This document shows positions 9,387-18,707 of a stretch of DNA of 64,000 bases, in pieces. How positions within the stretch are numbered: the first letter of the stretch is position 1; the number at the start of each line of letters is the position of its first letter. The position numbers and the translations under genes were made by a program. Source of the stretch: Paenibacillus rhizosphaerae (GTDB taxonomy: Bacteria > Bacillota > Bacilli > Paenibacillales > Paenibacillaceae); contig NZ_JACHXJ010000002.1 of the NCBI RefSeq assembly GCF_014192015.1, forward strand, positions 1,550,001-1,614,000, given 5' to 3'. The notes below the pieces were generated by a model. The model had not been told where the DNA came from. It saw nothing but the letters and a program-made list of their open reading frames with translations, and did no database searches.

Positions 9387-10211
9387 ATGAATACGATGAA
9401 TTGGGTTCAAAAGACGGTGCTCACGCTAATTACCGGCTTGATTACCGTGATGGCTTTGTTTCCGCTGCTCTGGGTCATTATTGCCGGGTTTAAAGAGAAA
9501 GCGGAGGTTCTTGCCACGCCATTCCGGTTTTTCCCGAAGAAATGGATGGTTCAGAATTACACGGATATATTGGGCGATCCGGCATTCCTGAAGTCGATGG
9601 CGGTCACCTTCGGCGGCGCCGTGCTGTTTGCCGTGCTTAGCCTGATCGTGAACAGCCTGGCGGCTTATGTGTTTGCGAGACTCGAATTCCGCTTGAAGGC
9701 GTTCCTGTGGGTGTACGTCATCATAACGATGTTCATTCCCGGCATGGCTATTTTGCTGACTTCCTTTATCGTGGTCAATAAAATGGGCATGCTCGATACC
9801 TTGGCCGTGCTCGTTCTGCCCGGCGTGGCCTCGGCCGGCCACATGTTCTTTGTACGCCAGTTTTACTTGAATATTCCCCTCGCCCTGGAGGAGGCGGCGC
9901 TGATCGACGGAGCCGGGCGGATCCGGATTTTCACGCATATCTTCATCCCGATGTCGTTTCCCGTGTTTGTTATCGTGGGCATCGGTTCCTACCTGGCTTA
10001 CTGGAACTCCTTCGTATGGCCGACGATGACGGTTACCAATCCCGATCTGTTCCAAATCATGCAGTACTTGTACACCTTCCGGTCCGAGAGGTCAACCGAG
10101 ATGGGCATGCTGATGGCTGGTTCGGCATTGTCATGTCTGCCGACGATTATCCTATTCCTGTTTTTCCAAAAGCACATTATTTCGGGCATCAAGATTTCCG
10201 GTTTGAAATAA
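9387..10211 (+). CDS. sugar ABC transporter permease (MalG/UgpE type)
   Basis: This is the second membrane subunit of the importer. The ATG at 9387 follows GGCAGGGAGG and is preferred over the in-frame ATG at 9360 that overlaps the upstream permease (274 versus 283 aa). Six transmembrane segments are seen, beginning VLTLITGLITVMALFPLLWV, and the EAA loop LEEAALIDGAGRIRIFTHIF lies near residue 175. The C-terminus HIISGIKISGLK is the usual MalG-type end. It pairs with the gene at 8480. Confidence 0.92.
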   Translation: MNTMNWVQKTVLTLITGLITVMALFPLLWVIIAGFKEKAEVLATPFRFFPKKWMVQNYTDILGDPAFLKSMAVTFGGAVLFAVLSLIVNSLAAYVFARLEFRLKAFLWVYVIITMFIPGMAILLTSFIVVNKMGMLDTLAVLVLPGVASAGHMFFVRQFYLNIPLALEEAALIDGAGRIRIFTHIFIPMSFPVFVIVGIGSYLAYWNSFVWPTMTVTNPDLFQIMQYLYTFRSERSTEMGMLMAGSALSCLPTIILFLFFQKHIISGIKISGLK

Positions 10212-10235
10212 TAGAAACCATGGAGGATGATGGTC

Positions 10236-12458
10236 ATGATTGTACTGGAGAACAGCCGGATTCGGCTCGAATGGGGTGAAGCCGATGGAACGCTTCAACG
10301 TTTGCGTGACGTTCGCAAAAACATCGACTTTATCGCACATTCATCCGCCGCCACTCCGTTCCGCCTGGAGAAGGATGCCGGCTTCAGCAGCGCGTTCGAA
10401 CGATTCGAATGGAGCATGGAGCAAACCGGTGGCGGCAATCAGATGCTGCAATTAAGCTGGCATACTTCAGAGAGGGTCATCGTCAATGCCACTGTATCGC
10501 TTCAAGGCGAAAATGATTTCATCGAATTTCGTTGTTCCGCGGTCAACGGCTTCGGGGAGAGACTGCTCAGCCTGGAGTATCCGGTCATTCCAGATTTGAC
10601 GGCCATCACGGTGGACGGTGAGCAGGATTTTGTCGCGCACCCGTTTGCCACGGGATTCGAAGTGCAGAACCCGATGAAGCATTTTGAAGTGGGAGGGACC
10701 GGCTTTCGGTTCATGCCGTACCCGGAGAGCTTCTCCGGGGCAGCGATGCAGTTTTTTGCGTATTACGGCAATGACAAGGGGGGCCTGTACTTTGCGGCTG
10801 AGGATGGGGAAGGCCATCCGAAATGGCTTAACTTCTACAAGAATGATAGCGGCCAGCTGGAAGCCTCGTTTATCCACGGCTGCGAGGACATGGGCGCAGG
10901 GAAAGGAATCGAACCGGGCTACACCGTTCAGGTGGCTCTCCTTGCTGGAAGCGGCTGGTACGAGGCCGCAGATCGGTACAAACGCTGGGCGGTTCGCCAG
11001 AAATGGTGCTCCCGCGGCAAGCTGTTAGACCGTGCGAAAATAGACGGAAGCGGCTGGCTGCATGAGGAGATGGGCGCCGCAACCTTTGGCATCAATGCCG
11101 GGTCTGATAGAACACCCTGGCTGCAGGTTTATCATGACCGCATCGGAACACCGATGTTTCATATTCTCGGACCGGACTGGACGAACGCGCCGCAGACCTT
11201 CTACAAGGGCGTTCCCGGCGGGTTCAACGATTGGTTTCCGACCCGGTTTCATGGGGATAATGTTGCCCTGATGAAGGAGCATGGCGATAAATTTGCCCCC
11301 TTCGAATTTGATTATTTGTACAATTTCGAAGGAGCGGACGGCCCGCTCGGGAAGGAGGCCGCTCAGAAATTCCCCGATGAGAAAAAAAGCATCGACAAGT
11401 ACCGTTTTCCGTTTCTGTGCCCGGCGCATCCCTACACCCATGATTTTCACGTCAGGAGAGATAGGGAGCTGCAGCAATGCGATCGGGTCGACTCGATTTA
11501 TTACGATATATCCGCGAACAATATTATGAAAATTTGCATGGACGATACCCATGGCCATCCGGTGGGCGCAGGCAAGGCAATCGAAGACGCCTACCGGCGC
11601 AACTACGCCGACACCAAAGCCGCCATGATCGAGGCTGCAGGGCGGTATGTACCGATGGGTACCGAGATGATGAATGAGACGATGCTGGATTTGATCGACT
11701 ATTACCAGGCGCGTGCCGGGGGACAGCCTGCGGCTCCACTGGAAGGATGGCCCATCCGTGAATTGCTAAAAACAGGAGATGCCTCGCTTATTCCGATGTT
11801 TACCTATGTATACCATGAATATGGCGCGCTGCGGCTAGATGGTTGGGGGAAGCTGACGGAGGAAATCGGCTCGCTTTACTATTATACGGTTGCGCGAACC
11901 TATCTATGGGGAGGGTTATATGAGCTGAACTATGAATACAGTCCGATGGAATCACTCGGGGGAGCGGAGAATGCTCCCGATGATCACTACTATCCATTTG
12001 AGCCTAGAGGCTACGCATTTTCGGACGAACGGGCCGGCTACCTGTCGCTGTATGCCAAGCTGCGAACCGGGGCTGCCAATAAGTATTGGGCTTACGGACG
12101 GATGCTTCGGCCGATCCCGTTTGAATGTTCAGAGGCGCGCATGGATTGGTTCCATTACAATCACGGCAAGGATTCCGCTGAATATAACAATTCGGGCGAG
12201 CTGCTCGTCGAATCGGTCGTTCATTCGGCTTGGGATTACGACGGGGAAAGCGTCGGGTTATTTTTTGCGAATGTGACGGAAGAGGAACAGTCGATTCTTA
12301 TCCGTCTCAAGCCGAATGACTACGGGAAATCCGGGGCATCCGGGCGGCTGTTCATGCAGGGTAAAGAGGAAGAGCCCTTCCATTGTTCCTTTACAGGAGT
12401 CGATGAAACGGAGCTTCGTATCCCTTCCCATAGCGTTATCCTGCTGGAGTTGTCATAG
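10236..12458 (+). CDS. putative intracellular glycoside hydrolase (DUF6259-like)
   Basis: This protein of about 740 aa has no signal peptide. The first 250 residues look like a beta-sandwich (IRLEWGEADGTLQRLRDVR, ANGYFVEF-like strands, GGLYFAAEDGEGHPKWLNFY) that joins a probable TIM barrel. Acidic and His-rich segments include HILGPDWTNAP, FPTRFHGDN, SIYYDISANNIMKICMDD (residues about 425-442) and GTEMMNETMLDLIDYYQAR. A C-terminal beta-domain with strands such as VGLFFANVTEEEQSILIRL closes the protein. The architecture resembles DUF6259 proteins, predicted but largely uncharacterised glycosidases. Of three close ATGs, 10236 has the best spacing from GGAGG (10222-10226). It lies just after the permeases, so its substrate is probably an imported oligosaccharide. 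The exact reaction is unknown. Confidence 0.6.
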   Translation: MIVLENSRIRLEWGEADGTLQRLRDVRKNIDFIAHSSAATPFRLEKDAGFSSAFERFEWSMEQTGGGNQMLQLSWHTSERVIVNATVSLQGENDFIEFRCSAVNGFGERLLSLEYPVIPDLTAITVDGEQDFVAHPFATGFEVQNPMKHFEVGGTGFRFMPYPESFSGAAMQFFAYYGNDKGGLYFAAEDGEGHPKWLNFYKNDSGQLEASFIHGCEDMGAGKGIEPGYTVQVALLAGSGWYEAADRYKRWAVRQKWCSRGKLLDRAKIDGSGWLHEEMGAATFGINAGSDRTPWLQVYHDRIGTPMFHILGPDWTNAPQTFYKGVPGGFNDWFPTRFHGDNVALMKEHGDKFAPFEFDYLYNFEGADGPLGKEAAQKFPDEKKSIDKYRFPFLCPAHPYTHDFHVRRDRELQQCDRVDSIYYDISANNIMKICMDDTHGHPVGAGKAIEDAYRRNYADTKAAMIEAAGRYVPMGTEMMNETMLDLIDYYQARAGGQPAAPLEGWPIRELLKTGDASLIPMFTYVYHEYGALRLDGWGKLTEEIGSLYYYTVARTYLWGGLYELNYEYSPMESLGGAENAPDDHYYPFEPRGYAFSDERAGYLSLYAKLRTGAANKYWAYGRMLRPIPFECSEARMDWFHYNHGKDSAEYNNSGELLVESVVHSAWDYDGESVGLFFANVTEEEQSILIRLKPNDYGKSGASGRLFMQGKEEEPFHCSFTGVDETELRIPSHSVILLELS

Positions 12459-12558
12459 TTATATTTCCATGCGGGGATGGTTATGTCCTTAAAGCGGTAG
12501 CCGGTGGAATAGAGGAATGATCATTCTGATTGAATATGACTGAGCAGGAGGAGAAGAC

Positions 12559-14571
12559 ATGATTGATTTTCCCGAGCGATTTATCAAGAGCAGCGGATTT
12601 GATTCACTGGGACATCATGCTCCGGAAGTGAATAGCCGTCCACTGGATGAACATACGTATCACTGCAAGCTGACATTTAAGCTGGTTGAAGAAGTGAGAC
12701 AGGATGACTGGCAGATGTGGCTGGTTCCGGCATTCCGGCCGGATTTCCACTGGGCCCCCCATCTGGCGCCTACGGACCGTCACAAGATGGATCAGCACTG
12801 TTTCCGATCTCCTGCCCTGATCGCTCAGGAAGGGAGCCTCACGTTAATATTGGTTCCCGATCTGGATTTGCTGTCACAGGAACCACCCGTCAGGTGGTAC
12901 ATGGATCTGGATGCTCCGAACAACCGGCTTGTGCTTGGTATGGGAAATACCCGCGTCGACGGACATGTTCTGTTCGAAAAGGCCCCAGGGGCATCCTATC
13001 CGCCGGGATACGTATCGGTCGGCTTCTATTTGATGATGTTTGAGGATGAGAATATCGCCATGAATCCATGGCGCCCTGCACTTGAATGGATGTGGCGAAA
13101 ATGGGGCGGACCGCAATTTCGCGAAGGAGCGCCCAAGGTTGCTCCGCTGCCAAATTATGTCCGGCATACGTATCAGTGGGCTTTTCACCATTGGAAAGAC
13201 GAGGTGTGGCAGCAATTTGAACTGGACGGACGCATGGTGGGCGCACCCGTATTTATCGTAGACGTCAGCCAAAGTCCGAATTATCCTGGAATACCCAGCG
13301 AACGGGAAAGCAGGTCGATCTGGAATCAAGCCTGGTTCAGCTCTCTGCGCTCCGCGCAGGGATTATACCGATACGGGCAGGAGCAGGGAGATCCGGAGCT
13401 TGTACGGAAGGCGCTCTTGACGAAGGAGCTGGCGCTGGCTGCTCCGCAGCGCGGCGGCTTCTTCCCGGCTGTCATCGCCACAGAGATGAGGCGGGTTATG
13501 GTCGAGGGGCAGGAGGTTAACCGGTCGGGGAGCTGGGATGCTTCCTTTTGGGGAAATTCCAACCGCAACCCGCTGTTTCCCTGGGGCTCCATTGCCGATG
13601 CGCCTTACCACGTGCTGGACATGAGCTGGACTGCGCTGCTTATGTTGCGCTGGTATGACGAACTGGAGCCGGATGAGAGGCTCGTCGAATACGCCATTCG
13701 GTATGCCGATGCGCTGCTGTCTCTGCAAGATTCGAAAGGCTATTTCCCCGCCTGGCTCGATCAGCGGACGCTTGAACCGGTCTCATCATTGGCTGAATCG
13801 CCGGAAACTTCGCTGTCGGTTACTTTTTTGCTTAAGATGTATGAGATCGTTCCGGATCCGAAATACAAAGATGCCGCTTTAAGCGCAATGGAAGTCGTAT
13901 TGTCGGAGATCGTACCCGCCGGCCGCTGGGAGGATTTCGAGACTTATTGGTCCTGTTGCTCTTACGGGCAAAAGGATTTGCCCGGCAATAAAGTGGTGCG
14001 GAACAATATGTATAAGCAGTGCAATTTCTCGATGTACTGGACGGCAGAGGCACTTTATTCCTGCTACCAATCAACCCGGGACAAGCGGTATTTGGACGGC
14101 GGACAGCGCTGTCTGGATGAGCTGCTGATGACGCAGGCCTCATGGCAGCCGCCTTATATCTATGTGGAGGCGCTCGGAGGATTCGGCGTCATGAATTGCG
14201 ACGGAGAATGGAATGATGCGCGCCAAAGCCTGTTTGCTGAACTGATCCTGCTGTATGGATTGGAGCTTGACCTCACCGAGTATATTGAACGTGGAATAGC
14301 AGCCCTCCGGGCATCCTTCGTCATGATGTATTGTCCCGAAAACAGCCGGACCCGGATTCAATGGGAGAAGGTCTACCCATTTTTTAATGAAAAAGATTAC
14401 GGCTTCCTGATGGAGAACTACGGACATGGGGGAGAGACAAATGCGGAAGGGCTCGGCATGGGCACGTTTACGATCTATGATTGGGGCAATGGAGCTGCCG
14501 CGGAAGCCTATATGCGTATCAAGAGCCATCTTAGCGGTGTGTTGAAGGAACGATATCATGATGAGATTTGA
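12559..14571 (+). CDS. uncharacterised alpha/alpha-barrel-like protein, possible glycosidase
   Basis: I cannot name this 670-aa protein's family. It has no signal peptide. The first 200 residues are beta-rich and end in a Trp-rich patch (MWLVPAFRPDFHWAPHLAP). From about residue 240 to 640 there are repeating amphipathic helices of an (alpha/alpha)6 barrel (SIWNQAWFSSLRSAQGLYRY, VLDMSWTALLMLRWYDEL, SLSVTFLLKMYEI, SMYWTAEALYSCYQS). A Cys pair in YWSCCSYG (near residue 470) and a PETS motif before it faintly recall the Cys/Glu site of GH127/GH146 beta-L-arabinofuranosidases, but key positions differ and this may be chance. The start has AGGAGGAG upstream. Its place as the last enzyme of the operon argues for cytoplasmic sugar processing. 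Confidence 0.6.
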   Translation: MIDFPERFIKSSGFDSLGHHAPEVNSRPLDEHTYHCKLTFKLVEEVRQDDWQMWLVPAFRPDFHWAPHLAPTDRHKMDQHCFRSPALIAQEGSLTLILVPDLDLLSQEPPVRWYMDLDAPNNRLVLGMGNTRVDGHVLFEKAPGASYPPGYVSVGFYLMMFEDENIAMNPWRPALEWMWRKWGGPQFREGAPKVAPLPNYVRHTYQWAFHHWKDEVWQQFELDGRMVGAPVFIVDVSQSPNYPGIPSERESRSIWNQAWFSSLRSAQGLYRYGQEQGDPELVRKALLTKELALAAPQRGGFFPAVIATEMRRVMVEGQEVNRSGSWDASFWGNSNRNPLFPWGSIADAPYHVLDMSWTALLMLRWYDELEPDERLVEYAIRYADALLSLQDSKGYFPAWLDQRTLEPVSSLAESPETSLSVTFLLKMYEIVPDPKYKDAALSAMEVVLSEIVPAGRWEDFETYWSCCSYGQKDLPGNKVVRNNMYKQCNFSMYWTAEALYSCYQSTRDKRYLDGGQRCLDELLMTQASWQPPYIYVEALGGFGVMNCDGEWNDARQSLFAELILLYGLELDLTEYIERGIAALRASFVMMYCPENSRTRIQWEKVYPFFNEKDYGFLMENYGHGGETNAEGLGMGTFTIYDWGNGAAAEAYMRIKSHLSGVLKERYHDEI

Positions 14572-14695
14572 AGATACACGAGGCAGTTTTAGGTAAAATA
14601 TGGTTAGCTTGTGTTGATAACCAGCCTATAAGGTGATAGTGTGAATTCATGAGCTCCCTGCTCGCCGGAAGGTTTCTAGTCGTACGGAGGATAAG

Positions 14696-15709
14696 ATGGA
14701 TAAGCATACGATTTACCATATTGCCGAACGAGTCGGTGTTTCACCGTCCACGGTATCAAGAGCGTTATCGGGAAGAGGGTACTGCGGGGCCAAGACGAAG
14801 AGCAAAATTATCGCTGCGGCCAAAGAACTGAACTATGCGCCGGACAATGCGGCGAAGATGCTCAAAATGAGGCAGACGAATAAGGTCATTTTTGCAGTTC
14901 CCGATATTTGCAATCCCTTTTATTTCGATATGATCAACGGAATCAATCAGGTGCTGGAAGAGCATGATTACCTGATGATTTTGTTCTATACGAAGCACAG
15001 CCTGAAGGAAGAGCTGAAGGCTATTCAGAACTTGAAGGAGAATGTGGCAGACGGCATGATTATGGTGTCGTTCCATTTTGGCGAAGAGAACATCAGCGCC
15101 ATCAATGCGCTGCAGTCGCCCGTCGTTCTGACGAACAAATACGTCTCTCCGGAGGGAGAGGACCAGTTCGATTATGTTTACGTGGACACCTACGAAGGAA
15201 TAAAACTAAGCACGGAGCATTTGATCGAACAGGGCATGCGAAACATAGCCTTCGTTGGCGGCAAACTGAGTGAACAGACGGGGCATGAGCGCTTTTGCGG
15301 GTTCCGGGACGCGATGCTGAACGCCAACATCCCGGTGGTGCCCCGATTAATCGCCGAATCGGATTATACGGAAAGCGGCGGCTATATGACGGCCAGGACA
15401 TGGCTGCAAGGTCCGGGTCGTCCAGATGCCGTCGTCGTAACGAATGACTTGATGGCCATTGGCGTCATGAAGGCTTGTGAGGAAGCCGGCCTCAGCATTC
15501 CAGAAGATATTGCCGTGGTAGGTATGGATAATCTTGATCTCGCGTCACGTGTACATCCCAAGCTGACCTCCGTCTCTTTGATGCAGGAGGAAATCGGCCG
15601 TAAAGCCGCCCAGATTCTCATGAGCCGCATCCGCGGCATTCCCCTGAAAGAGCGAGCCGTCAAGCTTCATCCGCAGTTGGTTATTCGGGATTCCAGCTTG
15701 AGAACATGA
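14696..15709 (+). CDS. LacI-family transcriptional regulator (second)
   Basis: This is a complete LacI/GalR protein, 337 aa. The N-terminal DNA-binding domain is HTIYHIAERVGVSPSTVSRA, the hinge segment is NYAPDNAAKMLKMRQTNKV, and the sensor domain contains FAVPDICNPFYFDMINGINQ and the dimer-interface VVTNDLMAIGVMKACEEAGL. The start ATG follows TACGGAGGATAAG. It closes the putative arabinan operon 124 bp after the last enzyme gene and precedes the decayed transporter and the dehydrogenase. It may regulate either side. Its recognition helix (PSTVSRAL) differs from that of the first regulator (TATVSRVL), so the two probably bind different operators. Confidence 0.92.
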   Translation: MDKHTIYHIAERVGVSPSTVSRALSGRGYCGAKTKSKIIAAAKELNYAPDNAAKMLKMRQTNKVIFAVPDICNPFYFDMINGINQVLEEHDYLMILFYTKHSLKEELKAIQNLKENVADGMIMVSFHFGEENISAINALQSPVVLTNKYVSPEGEDQFDYVYVDTYEGIKLSTEHLIEQGMRNIAFVGGKLSEQTGHERFCGFRDAMLNANIPVVPRLIAESDYTESGGYMTARTWLQGPGRPDAVVVTNDLMAIGVMKACEEAGLSIPEDIAVVGMDNLDLASRVHPKLTSVSLMQEEIGRKAAQILMSRIRGIPLKERAVKLHPQLVIRDSSLRT

Positions 15710-15939
15710 GCTTTGGACTTGGAATCTCAGCGTGCGGGAGGTCACGGCAGTGATTTACCCGACTTCCGGATTCATATTGACAATGATAAATGAATAGTGA
15801 AGGAGTTGCAGACGAAGCCTACGAGCACATCGACCGCAGCGGTCTGAGGGGCTTCCCTTACCGGTACGGGCGAGAAGGCATTCTGAAAAGACTGGGTGCA
15901 AGTTATCCGACCGTAAGGGACGTCGCTGAGTTATCGTTA

Positions 15940-16332
15940 TGGCTGGCATCTGGCAAAGCGTGGTCATGCTGTGCGTCGTTCCCTTCGCACCTCTTCCGTG
16001 CTGGTGCTCTTTCTGGCTCAACCGCTGTACGGGCGTGACGGTGTTAGCATTCTCCACCTTGCTGGCCACAACGGCGGATGTGGCGCCGATGACAAGACCG
16101 CCACTGCGCTCGGCAACAATTTCTCGGCGATTGGCTGACGCCGCCTTCGGTTCCATTGTCAGCGGTGAGCTGCTGCAATACTTCGGAGGATTCGAGCGGG
16201 CGAGCGCATACATTACGTATTCTTTATTACGGGAGCGCTGCTCATTATCGCGGCTGCTATCCGGATGCAAGGCCAGGAGACCAATCCCGTATCCAAAGCG
16301 CCGCGGACCGTCTCTTCTTCTTCGCTTCTAAG
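15940..16332 (+). pseudogene. decayed MFS transporter remnant
   Basis: Three frames hold pieces of one membrane protein. Frame fragments such as AAFGSIVSGELLQYFGGFER and, in a shifted frame, FFITGALLIIAAAIRMQGQET read as the last two transmembrane segments and C-terminus of a major facilitator transporter. The frames change at least twice, and the N-terminal two thirds is missing or unrecognisable. It sits between the second LacI gene and the dehydrogenase, so a sugar or polyol transporter may once have belonged to that unit. Upstream sequence 15710-15940 shows no clear gene. Confidence 0.5.
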
Positions 16333-16373
16333 AAGCGGCCGCCATTATCAACAACTACAGGAGTGGTAAATTT

Positions 16374-17390
16374 ATGCCGAACATGATGAAAGCTCTCGTC
16401 ATTCACGCCCCGCACCGGGCCTCGATCGAACAGGTGCCGTATCCGGCCCCCGGACCGGACGATATTACGGTTAAAGTTCAGCAATGCGGCATCTGCGGAA
16501 CGGATTTTCATATCTTCGAAGGAGAATTTCTGTCGCCATATCCGATTATACCCGGACACGAATTCTCCGGCATCGTGCATGAGGTCGGCAGCCACGTCCG
16601 GCATTTGAAGCCGGGCGACCGGGTGGCGGTGGATCCGACGCTGTTCTGCGGCGAATGCGACTACTGTCGGACGAACCGCTTCAATCAATGTGAGCAATGG
16701 GGAGCGCTCGGCAATACGACGGACGGGTCGATGGCCGAGTATGTCCGGGTTCCCGCCCGTAACGCGTTCGTCATGCCGGACGAGATGACCTTCCTGGAAG
16801 GCGCGTTCATCGAACCGTTCGCCTGCGTCGTGCACGGCATGAACCGCCTCCAGGTGCAGGCGGGCGACCGGGTGCTGCTGTTCGGTGCAGGCGCGATGGG
16901 ATTGCAGATCATTCAGGCCGTCGCCCATCTCGGTGCGTCGGAGCTGGTGGCCGTCGACCTCTCGCCGAGCAAGCTGGAGATGGCGAAGGCGTTGGGGGCC
17001 ACGCTCGTCTACTCCGCTGCACAAGCAGATGAGCTGCGGAAGGCGTATCCACAAGGGTTCGATGTCGTCGTCGATGTCACCGGCGTGCCCTCCGTCATCG
17101 AGTCAGCCTTCAATTATATGGGGCGCGCTGCCAAGTTTCTCCAGTTTGGCGTGACCGCCAAAGACGCGCGGGTCAGCATCAACCCGTTCAGCGTATACAA
17201 CAACGATTGGACCATCTTGGGATCGATGGCCATCAACAACACGTTCCTGCCCGCCTTTCGCTGGGTGAAGGAAGGTCGCATCCGGCTGGCACCGCTCGTC
17301 ACGCATACGCTGTCGCTAGAAGAGGTTCCGGCACTGCTGGCCGGTCAGCGCGACCCGGACATGTTAAAGGCGCAGATCGTAATGAACTGA
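16374..17390 (+). CDS. zinc-dependent polyol/alcohol dehydrogenase (MDR family)
   Basis: This is a medium-chain NAD(P)-dependent dehydrogenase, 338 aa. The catalytic zinc site is in CGICGTDFH and PGHEFSG, and the structural zinc site has four Cys in FCGECDYCRTNRFNQC. The Rossmann motif is LFGAGAMGLQIIQAV, followed by VVAVDLSPSKLEMAKALGA-type nucleotide binding. It resembles sorbitol, arabitol and similar polyol dehydrogenases. The start has CAGGAG 12 bp upstream. It follows an MFS remnant and is closed by a strong terminator, so it is the last gene of this region. A role in the oxidation of a pentitol would fit the upstream pentose locus but is only inference. Confidence 0.87.
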   Translation: MPNMMKALVIHAPHRASIEQVPYPAPGPDDITVKVQQCGICGTDFHIFEGEFLSPYPIIPGHEFSGIVHEVGSHVRHLKPGDRVAVDPTLFCGECDYCRTNRFNQCEQWGALGNTTDGSMAEYVRVPARNAFVMPDEMTFLEGAFIEPFACVVHGMNRLQVQAGDRVLLFGAGAMGLQIIQAVAHLGASELVAVDLSPSKLEMAKALGATLVYSAAQADELRKAYPQGFDVVVDVTGVPSVIESAFNYMGRAAKFLQFGVTAKDARVSINPFSVYNNDWTILGSMAINNTFLPAFRWVKEGRIRLAPLVTHTLSLEEVPALLAGQRDPDMLKAQIVMN

Positions 17391-17396
17391 TTCGCA

Positions 17397-17449
17397 CCAA
17401 GGAGCCAATCTCCGCTTCAATCGCGGAGACCGGCGCCTTGGCTTTTTTG
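17397..17449 (+). terminator. rho-independent terminator after dehydrogenase
   Basis: There is a two-tier stem. Outer arms CCAAGG/CCTTGG and inner arms TCTCCGC/GCGGAGA surround a 7-nt loop, followed by CTTTTTT. It ends the transcription unit of the dehydrogenase 6 bp after its stop codon. Confidence 0.85.
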
Positions 17450-18707
17450 TATGGCGTACCCGGCTAAGCACACATCTTCTATCCAGTGAAAGTCCGGTCG
17501 TGAGGGGAGACTAGCTAGGATGCCTGCGTATTACGAAATCTGTGAGTAGAAGCGCATCGAAGCGCTAAGAATATGAACTTTCCTAAAAATAAAAACGGAC
17601 AGACATACGGTTCTGCGCAGATGATATTTCTCCAGAAATGGAACCGGAATGAATCAGTGCTATAGGTGTGGATGGCACTGCAGGATATGTTCTGAAAAAA
17701 ACTAGACGGTGAGCTACCAAAATCACCCGAGGAAGCAATTGCGATGCAGAACAGTAGATCACCAGATGGTCGTGATAGTGAGACAATTATAAATGTGATT
17801 GTTTCAGGTCTTGGGAGGGTGTAAGACGACAAGAACATATATGGTTAACCGTGGTTGATAAGGATTATCAACCACAAATGTGCTTGCCTGGATAATGAAA
17901 TGTTGTTCAGTTCCCGGAAATATAAGGCAATGGGTTATTTCGTGAAGATAATGAATACCACCTAGGGTTGCGCCATAACCCGCGTCTCCAAGAAAAACGA
18001 TGAGGCCCTTTGAAAAATGCTTCCAATCCAAAATAGGCGGTTTGCTTATGCCCTTAAATCAACAATAAGTATGCTGCGTTGAGATAATACGGATGGTATT
18101 CTAAATAATAATGAAGATACAATGAGGATAGTGAAATAATGCATACTCTTATGACTACTCTTCACAGGGGACTTGGAATAGCACTTGCATAAGTGAAGAA
18201 CAGTATGACTCCAATAGAAAAGAGTATCTTAACAAGCTGGCAGATGACGGAATTAATTCACAGTATATTGTGACATCATCAAGAGAATGTAATGTTGTTG
18301 GTAATCGACTAGAGCGACAGGAAGCACCTGTAGATAGCCGCAAGGCCGTTTATTGGTGCTTCCTGTATTTGTTTCCAATCAAATTCTATCCAAATGAGTG
18401 GTATAATTCGACCAATTATTTGAGTGTAATTGTCAGTTAAATACTAGTAATCGAGTCGAGGTATGTTCTGAAGACATAGAAGGAATGAAAAGAACGTCCT
18501 TTATTCATTATAGGTTCTTAACTTGACAAAATCGGACGACATATAGATTCGATAAGCGTAATTGATAAAGCATGGGATAGAGATGTACCAGCATATCGAG
18601 GCGATTACGGGATGTCATGGTCTATTCAAAAGGGGATAGAAGGTGTATACTTGCGAAAAAATGACTTCCTCTTTTTTGGTATAGATTAAGGTTAGGGGGG
18701 ACCCGGC
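17450..18707. other. gene-poor stretch with repeat and hairpin
   Basis: No convincing gene is present in these 1.26 kb. It holds one copy of the GACAAGAACATAT repeat (17828-17875) and a perfect 12-bp hairpin with arms ACAGGAAGCACC and GGTGCTTCCTGT (18317-18328 and 18355-18366). Short fragments before the hairpin (for example QYDSNRKEYLNKLADDGINS) look like a broken coding sequence that I cannot identify. Confidence 0.5.
17828..17875 (+). repeat. GACAAGAACATAT repeat family, copy 1
   Basis: GACAAGAACATATATGG is followed by TTAACC and a perfect hairpin, GTGGTTGATAA/TTATCAACCAC with loop GGA (17851-17875). Related copies are at 26693, 33214, 35493 and 46434. This copy lacks the GCCGC hairpin half seen elsewhere. 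Confidence 0.7.

Noticed and set aside
10467..10877. Several long open frames antisense to the enzyme genes in the GC-rich operons, for example 10467-10877.
   Set aside because: They mirror codon structure of the real genes, have no ribosome binding sites and show no domain features.
12515..12526. Palindrome GAATGATCATTC between the two large enzyme genes, similar to the TetR operator at 24418.
   Set aside because: It lacks the outer GG/CC and any promoter nearby, and lies 11 kb from the TetR gene inside an operon; probably chance.
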